The notes: generated by a model not told the origin, from the letters alone. 6,246 nucleotides of DNA from Candidatus Aminicenantota bacterium (GCA_030620255.1 JAUXFB010000090.1:1-6246); one strand, 5' to 3'; numbered from the stretch's first letter, positions 1 to 5,592 are shown. Made by a program: numbers and translations.

Positions 1-710
1 AAGAAGGAGTTTTAGAAAAAGAAGACAAAGAGATGATAGAAAGTGTTATTGATTTTAGTGACACATTAGTCAAAGAGATAATGACCCCAAGAGTTGATAT
101 GATTTATGTAAATATTAATACCAACCTTAATGAGCTGGTGAAAACTATCAATAGAAACAAAAAATCAAGATATCCCGTTATCTCAGATAGAATAGATAAT
201 ATAGAAGGCATTATACTTTCAAAAGATGTGTTCAATTATTTACACAAAAAGGATTTCAACATAAATAATATATTGAGGCCTGCTTTTTTTATCCCTGAAA
301 CAATGAGAATATCTGAACTTTTAAAGGAACTTCAAAAATCCAAGCAAAAATTCGCAGTTGTAGTAGATGAATTTGGAGGCATTTCCGGGGTTGTAACAAT
401 GGAAGATATTATTGAAGAAATTGTTGGTGAAATAAAAGACGAGTATGATGAAGATATTGAGCAGATTGTTAAAGAAAAAGATTATTTTATAGTCAAAGGT
501 GATACAGACATTGATGCACTTCAAGATAAATTAAATATCAAAATAGATGAAGATGAAGACTATCAAACTGTAGCCGGATTAATAAGCTTCAAATTAGGAA
601 AAATTCCTGATAAATTTGATAAAGTTATAATTAAAAATTTCACATTTGAAGTCATTAATATTGAAAAAAATAGAATAAAAAAAATAAAAATTTATAATGA
701 AAAAGAATAA
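1..710 (+). CDS. CBS-pair / CorC_HlyC domain protein (CNNM/CorC/HlyC family), 5' end outside window
   Basis: Only the C-terminal cytoplasmic part of this gene is present. The frame is open to the left edge (first full codon at base 3, reading EGVLEKEDKEMIESVIDF). That stretch matches the conserved linker before the CBS pair in this family, so the first ATG at 33 is internal and not the true start. Numbering from that Met: CBS domain 1 at about 16-70 (IMTPRVDM, then RYPVISDR and GIILSKDVF), CBS domain 2 at about 80-139 (FAVVVDEFGGISGVVTMED), and a CorC_HlyC domain at about 145-221 (DTDIDALQDKL, DYQTVAGLI, LGKIP). In the family, the CBS pair binds adenine nucleotides and regulates an N-terminal DUF21 membrane domain linked to Mg2+/Co2+ transport. 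Whether DUF21 is present here lies outside the window; some CorC proteins lack it. The last 14 nt overlap era, so the two genes are probably one transcription unit. Confidence 0.93.
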   Translation, partial: EGVLEKEDKEMIESVIDFSDTLVKEIMTPRVDMIYVNINTNLNELVKTINRNKKSRYPVISDRIDNIEGIILSKDVFNYLHKKDFNINNILRPAFFIPETMRISELLKELQKSKQKFAVVVDEFGGISGVVTMEDIIEEIVGEIKDEYDEDIEQIVKEKDYFIVKGDTDIDALQDKLNIKIDEDEDYQTVAGLISFKLGKIPDKFDKVIIKNFTFEVINIEKNRIKKIKIYNEKE

Positions 711-1581
711 GATCATACACTCTGGATATGTTGCTTTAATAGGTAGAACCAATGTTGGAAAATCAACATTCTTAAATTACATATTAGAAACAAAAGTCTC
801 AATAGTCTCAGACAAACCCCAGACAACCAGAAGACAAATTCTAGGCATAAAAACAACTGATAAAGGACAGATTGTCTTTTTTGATTCACCTGGAATTCAT
901 AAACCACATTTCAAACTTAATGAAAAGATGATGAGAGACGTACACAGCTCCTTCTTCGACACTGATATTATTCTATATTTCATAGATATTGATGACAAAA
1001 GAGAAGACAAATTTACTCTAAATATAATAAAAAAAATTAACAAAACAACATTCCTTGTAATAAATAAAATTGATAAATACAAAAAAGCAAAGGTTCTTGA
1101 GAGAATTAATTTTTTCAAAGACATACACAATTGGGATGAAATCATACCTATATCAGCTCTACATGGACTCAATATCTCTTTGCTTGAAGATCTTATTTAC
1201 AAATATTTACCTGAAAACGAATATTTCTATCCAGAAGAAAAATATACACTCCAAACAGAAAAATTCTTTATTTCAGAACTGATACGTGAAAAGCTCTTAA
1301 ACTTAACACATGATGAACTTCCTTTTACAACAACAGTAAAGGTTGAAGAAATTAAAGATAAAAACAAGCTACTTTATGTTAGAGCAGAAATCTATGTTGA
1401 GTCACACTCTCAAAAAAAGATAATAGTAGGTAAAAAAGGCAATTTGATAAAAGAAATTGGTAAATCAGCAAGAATTGATATTGAAAATTATTTTGAAAAG
1501 AAGGTCTTTTTAGATCTTTTCGTAAAAATCGTGCCTAACTGGAGAAACTCAGATCAAATCTTAAAAGAGATTTTTACATAA
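697..1581 (+). CDS. era: GTPase Era, 30S ribosome assembly factor
   Basis: Era is an essential GTPase that binds the 3' end of 16S rRNA and checks late maturation of the 30S subunit. This 294-residue protein has the family's usual length. All G motifs are visible: G1 GRTNVGKST (16-24), the switch I/G2 region PQTTRRQ (41-47), G3 DSPG (63-66), G4 NKID (123-126) and G5 SALHG (153-157). The C-terminal KH domain carries VGKKGNLIKEIG (244-255), and the protein ends with the typical W-containing tail (W282). The P-loop reads GRTN where many Era proteins have GRPN, which is a mild variation. The ATG at 697 lies 14 nt inside the preceding gene. No Shine-Dalgarno sequence is visible upstream (only A/T-rich sequence), which suggests start by translational coupling or reinitiation. 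The gene ends 14 nt before the convergent PilZ gene. Confidence 0.97.
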   Translation: MKKNKIIHSGYVALIGRTNVGKSTFLNYILETKVSIVSDKPQTTRRQILGIKTTDKGQIVFFDSPGIHKPHFKLNEKMMRDVHSSFFDTDIILYFIDIDDKREDKFTLNIIKKINKTTFLVINKIDKYKKAKVLERINFFKDIHNWDEIIPISALHGLNISLLEDLIYKYLPENEYFYPEEKYTLQTEKFFISELIREKLLNLTHDELPFTTTVKVEEIKDKNKLLYVRAEIYVESHSQKKIIVGKKGNLIKEIGKSARIDIENYFEKKVFLDLFVKIVPNWRNSDQILKEIFT

Positions 1582-1595
1582 AAATATACGCTTTT

Positions 1596-1925
1596 TTAAT
1601 TCGGCTTTTCTAATAATTTATCACTTTCAATCCATCCAATCCTGGTAAAATCCAGCCCATACACAAAATAATTATCTGTCATTTTTTTCATCCAGACAAT
1701 TCTACCACTACAATCTATCGGTTTTTCATAAAATGTATTGTATATCTTAAGATTCAAAATTACCCCTTCATTAATAAACTTACTAATTTTTAATCGAACT
1801 CCACTTTTTGATACATCTTCAGTCTGAGCCTCTCCTTCATAGATCATCTCGCCATTTTCAGAAAATCTAGAATAATTAACTTTATAATTAATCTTAAGAC
1901 GCATATATTTTCTTCTTTCTTTCAT
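1596..1925 (-). CDS. PilZ domain protein, probable c-di-GMP receptor
   Basis: This 109-residue protein is a single PilZ domain with almost nothing else. Both ligand-binding signatures are present: RxxxR as RKYMR (5-9) and D/NxSxxG as DVSKSG (37-42). They are followed by the beta-barrel strands and a late GLDFTRI segment (90-96) typical of the fold. PilZ domains bind cyclic di-GMP and change the activity of a partner controlling motility, exopolysaccharide or secretion; no partner is evident here. There is no signal peptide or membrane segment, so it should be cytosolic. In-frame stops TAA TAA lie immediately before the ATG, which fixes 1925 as the earliest start, and RxxxR requires it. No Shine-Dalgarno sequence precedes the start; a sigma70-like promoter candidate ends close to the ATG, so the mRNA could be leaderless. 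It lies 61 nt downstream of the anti-sigma gene on the same strand. Confidence 0.9.
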   Translation of the reverse strand: MKERRKYMRLKINYKVNYSRFSENGEMIYEGEAQTEDVSKSGVRLKISKFINEGVILNLKIYNTFYEKPIDCSGRIVWMKKMTDNYFVYGLDFTRIGWIESDKLLEKPN

Positions 1926-1932
1926 TTATTAA

Positions 1933-1961
1933 AATATAAACTATAAAAGAAAAAAAATCAA
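1933..1961 (-). promoter_or_regulatory. Candidate sigma70-type promoter for the PilZ gene
   Basis: Read on the minus strand, TTGATT (1961-1956) and TATATT (1938-1933) are separated by exactly 17 nt. They match the -35 consensus TTGACA at 4 of 6 positions and the -10 consensus TATAAT at 5 of 6. Transcription would start within a few bases of the ATG at 1925, giving a leaderless or nearly leaderless message. That agrees with the missing Shine-Dalgarno sequence. In such AT-rich sequence, chance matches are common, so this is only a candidate. Confidence 0.35.
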
Positions 1962-1976
1962 CTGGCTAATCCAATT
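1950..1976 (-). terminator. Candidate weak intrinsic terminator after the anti-sigma gene
   Basis: On the minus strand, AATTGG (1976-1971) can pair with CCAGTT (1965-1960) as six pairs, one of them a U-G wobble, around the loop ATTAG. After GA comes a run of eight T (1957-1950). It begins 10 nt downstream of the anti-sigma stop codon, where a terminator would be expected. The stem is short with only two G-C pairs, so read-through into the PilZ gene is likely. Its 3' half overlaps the candidate -35 element of the PilZ promoter. Confidence 0.4.
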
Positions 1977-1986
1977 TTTTAATAAC

Positions 1987-2334
1987 TTAAATTTCCTTAT
2001 CTTTATCTTCTTTTTCATCTATTGAAATTTGTTCTATAGCATAATTAACTCTATCATCATACGATGCAAAGTAAACATCTTCTATAATTGGGATTTCTTC
2101 TTTTTCAATCAATTTATCAGATTTTGCATTTAATACCTCTGGATCTCCTTTATCCTGAATAAAGAAAAAATATCCCATAAAAATCGCAATACACAAAAAC
2201 ATAAAAGATGCAATATAGGTTATCTTTCTGTGTAATTTTTTTATCTTTATCTTTGAATAAACCTTTGTCTCGAAATCCTCTCCCAGACCATTTTCTATCG
2301 AAACATTTTTTAATAACTCATCAATATTTTTCAT
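1987..2334 (-). CDS. Single-pass membrane protein, probable anti-sigma factor of the adjacent ECF sigma factor
   Basis: The protein has 115 residues from the ATG at 2334. The start was chosen because GGAG (2344-2341) lies 6 nt upstream; the longer reading begins with TTG at 2346 and overlaps that ribosome-binding site. The N-terminal 37 residues are charged and probably cytosolic (MKNIDELLKN, then EDFETKVYSKIKIKK), one hydrophobic helix spans about 39-59, and the remaining roughly 55 residues are acidic and should be outside the membrane. No zinc-finger HxxxCxxC motif is present, so it is not a ZAS-type anti-sigma factor. The functional call rests on topology and on position: it overlaps the 3' end of the sigma gene by 14 nt, the standard arrangement for an ECF sigma and its anti-sigma. 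I do not recognise a named family. The codons for residues 2-8 share an identical 17-bp block with the sigma gene. Confidence 0.72.
   Translation of the reverse strand: MKNIDELLKNVSIENGLGEDFETKVYSKIKIKKLHRKITYIASFMFLCIAIFMGYFFFIQDKGDPEVLNAKSDKLIEKEEIPIIEDVYFASYDDRVNYAIEQISIDEKEDKDKEI
2315..2331 (-). repeat. 17-bp direct repeat, copy 1 (anti-sigma codons 2-8)
   Basis: The plus-strand sequence AACTCATCAATATTTTT is identical to 2841-2857. Read on the minus strand it encodes most of KNIDELL just after the anti-sigma start codon. The match stops at both edges. Confidence 0.85.
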
Positions 2335-2875
2335 TTTTTTCTCCAATTAATTTATACAAATTTTCTTTTAATTGATTTTTACCTCTAAAAACAAGAGTTT
2401 TAACTGTACCTATTGGTTTATTTAAAATATTCGATATATCTTCAAATGTAAACTTATCAATCTCTTTCATAATAACTGGCGTTCTATATTTTTCTTGAAG
2501 AGTAGACATTAAATACTTAAGAAGTTCCTGATCTTCAATAGAAGTTTCATATGAAAAACAATTGTTCTCTACATCAGACAACGAAAAAAAATATCTTATT
2601 CTCTTTTTTCTAAACTCACTTCTAGCCAGGTTTGTTGCGACTTTATATATCCAGGCTGTTAGATTATTTGTATGAATAGAATATGCTTTAAAATAAACCT
2701 TGACAAATGTATCCTGAGTCAATTCTTCAGCAACTTCATCATTATTAACTAAAAACCTCAGGTAATTATAAATTTTATTCTTATATAAATACATAACCTG
2801 TTTAAAAGCTCCATTATCTTTTTTTTTTAATCCTTCAAGCAACTCATCAATATTTTTATATACAAATCTTGCCAT
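2321..2875 (-). CDS. RNA polymerase sigma factor, ECF (sigma-70) subfamily
   Basis: This 184-residue protein has the two-domain layout and length of an ECF sigma factor. Region 2 covers about 23-93. It includes DEVAEELTQDTFVKVYFKA (46-64), which corresponds to the core-binding and -10 recognition helices, and TAWIYKVATNLARSEFRKK (73-91). Region 4 covers about 122-173 and contains the helix-turn-helix (FEDISNILNKPIGTVKTLVFRG) that reads the -35 element. It should direct RNA polymerase to a small regulon, held in check by the membrane protein encoded just downstream. An in-frame TAA directly precedes the ATG at 2875, so no earlier start is possible. No Shine-Dalgarno sequence is seen there. An A10 tract falls in codons 16-19. 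The gene lies 187 nt after dnaB, so it probably has its own promoter. A weak GAAAC-N15-CG pattern upstream (2909-2884) could be an autoregulated ECF promoter, but this is speculative. Confidence 0.93.
   Translation of the reverse strand: MARFVYKNIDELLEGLKKKDNGAFKQVMYLYKNKIYNYLRFLVNNDEVAEELTQDTFVKVYFKAYSIHTNNLTAWIYKVATNLARSEFRKKRIRYFFSLSDVENNCFSYETSIEDQELLKYLMSTLQEKYRTPVIMKEIDKFTFEDISNILNKPIGTVKTLVFRGKNQLKENLYKLIGEKNEKY
2819..2828 (-). repeat. A10 homopolymer inside the ECF sigma gene
   Basis: Ten consecutive A on the coding strand (T on the plus strand) form the end of a TTA codon and three AAA codons, in the GLKKKD stretch near residues 16-20. It is the longest mononucleotide run I found in the window. 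A change of one base would frameshift the sigma factor before region 2. Confidence 0.8.
2841..2857 (-). repeat. 17-bp direct repeat, copy 2 (sigma codons for KNIDELL)
   Basis: Identical to 2315-2331. It encodes most of KNIDELL at residues 7-13 of the ECF sigma factor, ahead of region 2 and in the same reading frame sense as the copy in the anti-sigma gene. Confidence 0.85.
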
Positions 2876-3062
2876 TTATATCAGATGCGAAATTAAAACA
2901 AATGGTTTCATTTTTTTATACTAAATAAATTACAACTTTAAATGATTTATAAATATAAAGCTTTTATCAGTTTGACATAGAAATTCCTAAAAGAAATCTC
3001 CTTTGATATCTATCAGGAACACCCTTCGGAAGCAAATAACTCAAATGATCTTTTAAATCTTA
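2876..3062 (-). other. Intergenic region between dnaB and the ECF sigma gene
   Basis: This gap holds no recognised gene. Three things are visible on the minus strand. Directly after dnaB, two short overlapping open stretches occur: a 17-codon ORF whose ATG overlaps the dnaB stop (3066-3013), and a 30-codon open stretch in the dnaB frame after tandem TGA TAA stops (3059-2970). In the middle, 2945-2968 is A/T-rich and self-complementary (TTTATA/TATAAA) but has no convincing GC stem with a U-tract, so no clear dnaB terminator is seen. At the end, an 11-codon ORF (2911-2876, MKPFVLISHLI) has its TAA directly touching the sigma ATG. Confidence 0.5.
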
Positions 3063-4442
3063 TCATAAATAATCTTTATCCCTGAAATCAATATTAACAA
3101 ATTTTGTACATTTATCAATAAATGCTAAAACTATTTTACCTGTTGGTCCGTTTCTCTGTTTTGCAATAATTAAATCAGCTTCCCCTTTTCGTTCAGTGTC
3201 TTTATCATTCTGCTCCTCTCTATGAAGAAACATAACCACATCCGCATCCTGTTCAATAGCTCCACTCTCTTTTAAATCAGAGAGTTGGTATTTCATTCCA
3301 CCTTCCCTTTTAGTTCCCCTTTGCTCAGGAGCTCTATTTAATTGAGCAAGCGCAACAACAGGGATCTCAAGCTCTTTTGCCATCTCTTTTAAAGATGCTG
3401 TTATCATAGCTACCTCTTGTGCCCTTGAATCATTTCTCCTTATCAAATCACCCGTTACTTTCATTAATTGAAGATAATCTACAAAAATAATATCCAAACC
3501 TCTCTCATTTTTTAATCTTCTTGCCCTTGTTTTCATTTCAATAATTGAAAGAGAGGCAGAATCATCAATAAAAAGATTTGCTTTTCTTAGCTGGTTAGCT
3601 GATAGTTCAAGATCATTCCACTCTTTTTGATTTAGATGGGGTTTACCTGTTCTTAAAGCACTAATACCAATTTTTGTTTCAAGAGCAAGTAATCTCATCA
3701 TAATTTGAATTTTGGACATCTCTATTGAAAAAAAACCAACAGATTTTCCAGTGTCAACAGCCATTTTCGAAGCAATATTTAATGCAAGAGCAGTTTTTCC
3801 CATAGAAGGTCTAGCAGCAATAACAATTAATTCCCCCTTTTGAAAACCAGAAGTAATGTTATCCAGTTCGGAAAACCCAGTTTTTAGTCCTTCACTTTCT
3901 CCACTCTTCTGAATGCTTTCAACCTCATCTAATGTTCCTTTAATCAACTCTCCAGAAGATAAAAAACCCTTCTTTATCCTAGTTTCAGAAATTTTTATTA
4001 TATCTTCCTGAAGTTCATTTAAAATATTTTCAGTTTCTGTTTTGTTTTCTACACCCTTTTGGATAACCCCCATTGAAGTTATAATTATTTTTCTCAATGA
4101 AGAACGATCCTTAACTATTTTTATATATTCCGAGATATTCAGGTTTTGAGGTATTCCATCAGTCAAGGAATTTATATAATCATAACCTCCTACAAATTTC
4201 AATTCTTTCTTTCTTTTTAGATATTCTGAAACAGTTATAATATCTATCTGTTCTCCCTTATTAACTAAATAGGATATTGCAGCTGCGATCTTCTTATTGG
4301 AATCTATATAAAAATCCTCAGAACTAAGATCAGAAAAAACTTCATTTGTGTATCTATTATCAATTAGCATAGAGCCTAACAAAGCCCTTTCAGAAAATTC
4401 ATCACTTGGTAATACTAAATTGAAATCAGAAGTTGTATTCAC
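3063..4442 (-). CDS. dnaB: Replicative DNA helicase DnaB
   Basis: DnaB is the hexameric 5'-3' helicase that unwinds DNA at the replication fork and works with primase. This 459-residue protein is of normal length, with no intein. The N-terminal domain (about 10-115) begins with the characteristic EFSERALLGSMLID, and the linker is at about 150-180. The RecA-like C-terminal domain carries Walker A ARPSMGKT (210-217), Walker B IIFVDYLQLM (318-327, D322), the ALAQLNR motif (364-370), SDLKESGAIEQDADVVMFLHR (388-408), and KQRNGPTG (428-435), the arginine-finger region. The start is GTG at 4442, overlapping the rplI stop codon as GTGA. A TAA two codons upstream in the same frame rules out a longer form. 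No strong Shine-Dalgarno sequence lies at the usual distance, so translation is probably coupled to rplI. It is the last gene of the rpsF-rpsR-rplI-dnaB cluster. Confidence 0.98.
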   Translation of the reverse strand: MNTTSDFNLVLPSDEFSERALLGSMLIDNRYTNEVFSDLSSEDFYIDSNKKIAAAISYLVNKGEQIDIITVSEYLKRKKELKFVGGYDYINSLTDGIPQNLNISEYIKIVKDRSSLRKIIITSMGVIQKGVENKTETENILNELQEDIIKISETRIKKGFLSSGELIKGTLDEVESIQKSGESEGLKTGFSELDNITSGFQKGELIVIAARPSMGKTALALNIASKMAVDTGKSVGFFSIEMSKIQIMMRLLALETKIGISALRTGKPHLNQKEWNDLELSANQLRKANLFIDDSASLSIIEMKTRARRLKNERGLDIIFVDYLQLMKVTGDLIRRNDSRAQEVAMITASLKEMAKELEIPVVALAQLNRAPEQRGTKREGGMKYQLSDLKESGAIEQDADVVMFLHREEQNDKDTERKGEADLIIAKQRNGPTGKIVLAFIDKCTKFVNIDFRDKDYL

Positions 4443-4906
4443 TTTTTATCCAACTCTTCTTCTCCTTCAGTCTTTACCTCTATCTTTAGCTCTGCTTCAA
4501 CACCCTCAAATAATCTTAATTTACACGTATAATTACCAATTTTTTTAATAGGCTCTTCCATGTGATATCTTTTCCTATCAACATCAATCCCTATCTCTTT
4601 TAGTTTCTTTTCAATATCTGAAACTCCAACTGAACCAAAAAGAATACCTTTCTCGCCCGCTTTCTTTTCAAATGTAAGTTTAATCTCTTCAAGTTTTTGC
4701 TTTTGTTCCATTGCAGACATCTTCTCAAGTTCCAATTTTTTCTGGATCTTACTTTTTTTAATTTTTGCAATATCCAAATTGTGTTTATTTAAACAAAGTA
4801 CCAATTTCTTTGGAAACAAATAATTTCTTGCATATCCTGATTTTACGTCAATAATATCACCAATATTTCCTAAATTTTCAATATCTGAATTTAATATAAC
4901 TTTCAT
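4439..4906 (-). CDS. rplI: 50S ribosomal protein L9 (bL9)
   Basis: L9 binds 23S rRNA with its N-terminal domain and reaches outward along the ribosome surface with its C-terminal domain; it helps keep the reading frame. The 155-residue length fits the family. The N-terminal domain has MKVILNSDIENLGNIGD (1-17) and the rRNA-binding GYARNYLFPKKL (24-35). A long charged connecting helix runs from about 41 to 80. The C-terminal domain has GILFGSVGVSDI (87-98) and a final KL.L..GVEAELKI-type segment (129-142). The start is well set: AGAGGA lies a few bases upstream within the end of rpsR, and only 1 nt separates the rpsR stop from this ATG. Its stop overlaps the dnaB GTG by 4 nt. Confidence 0.97.
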   Translation of the reverse strand: MKVILNSDIENLGNIGDIIDVKSGYARNYLFPKKLVLCLNKHNLDIAKIKKSKIQKKLELEKMSAMEQKQKLEEIKLTFEKKAGEKGILFGSVGVSDIEKKLKEIGIDVDRKRYHMEEPIKKIGNYTCKLRLFEGVEAELKIEVKTEGEEELDKK

Positions 4907-4907
4907 C

Positions 4908-5177
4908 TTAATTCCTCTTAGGTTCTACAAACTTTAAAAATGCCATATGTCTTGCTCTTTTTATTGCTTTAGTTAATTGCTTCTGGTGATAACCACACAC
5001 ACCGCTTACTCTTGCAGGTATAATCTTTCCTGTTTCTAATGTAAATTTTTGCAAAATTTTATAATTTTTATAGTCAATTAATTTTACTTTATCTTTACAA
5101 AACAGGCAATATTTTTTTCTACTAAAATAATATTTTTTACTCTGTCTATTGTCTGTAGAACCATTACGACTCTTCAT
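4908..5177 (-). CDS. rpsR: 30S ribosomal protein S18 (bS18), zinc-binding form
   Basis: S18 sits on the platform of the 30S subunit and binds 16S rRNA together with S6. I place the start at ATG 5177 (89 residues), because AAGGAG (5190-5185) then lies 7 nt upstream. Earlier Mets at 5183 (1 nt from that site) and 5210 (in front of it) are less suitable and would give 91 or 100 residues. Conserved sequences are IDYKN (34-38), LETGKIIPARVSGVC (47-61) and HQKQLTKAIKRARHMAFLKF (64-83). C24 and C27 (YCLFC) with C61 and H64 (CGYH) form the metal-ligand set of C+ type S18 proteins, so it probably binds zinc. The gene overlaps rpsF by 14 nt. No ssb gene lies between rpsF and rpsR, unlike in many Firmicutes and related groups. 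Confidence 0.95.
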   Translation of the reverse strand: MKSRNGSTDNRQSKKYYFSRKKYCLFCKDKVKLIDYKNYKILQKFTLETGKIIPARVSGVCGYHQKQLTKAIKRARHMAFLKFVEPKRN

Positions 5178-5592
5178 TTTCATTCTCCTTTTTATCAAGA
5201 AATTCTTCATCTGAGCTAGTTTTCTCTATAGCTTCTTTAGCTTTTTTCGCAACCTTTTCTGATTTACGCCATTTTTTTGTTAACCTGTTAGCTTTCTTGA
5301 GCTTATCATCAAGTCTAAGAACAATAAATCTTATGACTTGCTCACTTAATTTCAATCGCCTCTCAACTTCAGTCAATGCCTTGCCTTCTACTTCAGTATT
5401 AATAAAAGTATAAATGCCTTCATTGTGTTTTTGAATAGGATATGCCAATTTTCTTCTTCCCCATTCGTCAATGTTCTCAACTTTGCCTTTAGCCTTTTCA
5501 ATAATTCCAATAACAGAATCCATGATTTTTTTTACTTCTTCATCTGATGATTCAGGATTTAATAAAAATCCAATTTCGTACTTTCTTCCCAT
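5164..5592 (-). CDS. rpsF: 30S ribosomal protein S6 (bS6) with charged C-terminal tail
   Basis: S6 pairs with S18 on the 30S platform. The core of about 97 residues is clear: the first strand MGRKYEIGFLLNP (1-13), WGRRKLAYPI (44-53), the strand IYTFINTEV (60-68) and the late EQVIRFIVLRLDD (84-96). After the core comes a tail of about 45 residues rich in Lys and Glu (98-142), predicted to be disordered or helical; S6 tails are variable in the family (E. coli S6 gets glutamate residues added to its own). The start is firm, with the near-perfect Shine-Dalgarno AAGGAGGU (5603-5596) just before the ATG. The 91-nt leader can fold in alternative ways, one of which covers this site, so feedback control by S6:S18 is plausible. 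The last 14 nt overlap rpsR. Confidence 0.96.
   Translation of the reverse strand: MGRKYEIGFLLNPESSDEEVKKIMDSVIGIIEKAKGKVENIDEWGRRKLAYPIQKHNEGIYTFINTEVEGKALTEVERRLKLSEQVIRFIVLRLDDKLKKANRLTKKWRKSEKVAKKAKEAIEKTSSDEEFLDKKENENEES

Noticed and set aside
321..524. Minus-strand open frame of 67 codons inside the CBS-domain gene
   Set aside because: Antisense to conserved CBS sequence; its composition (Phe, Ile, Asn, Leu) is what the complement of A/T-rich coding DNA gives.
713..1282. Open frames of 64-91 codons overlapping era in other frames or on the other strand
   Set aside because: They lie within a confidently identified gene, show no domain features, and follow from low stop density in that stretch.
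1582..1610. Possible bidirectional terminator between the convergent era and PilZ genes
   Set aside because: T-runs are present on the plus strand (CGCTTTTTTAATTCGGC), but no hairpin stem of useful strength can be drawn, and the gap is only 14 nt.
2335..2346. TTG at 2346 as the start of the anti-sigma gene
   Set aside because: The GGAG ribosome-binding site (2344-2341) lies within this extension and is correctly spaced for ATG 2334.
2945..2968. A/T palindrome after dnaB as a dnaB terminator or operator
   Set aside because: It consists nearly only of A and T, has a very small loop and no following T-run in the right direction; such palindromes are common at this base composition.
4348..4548. 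Plus-strand open frame of 66 codons over the rplI/dnaB junction
   Set aside because: It is antisense to two well-supported genes and has a hydrophobic, low-information sequence with no recognisable feature.
5178..5210. ATG at 5210 or 5183 as the start of rpsR
   Set aside because: 5210 is in front of the ribosome-binding site with none of its own, and 5183 is only 1 nt behind it; ATG 5177 has 7-nt spacing and gives a family-typical length.
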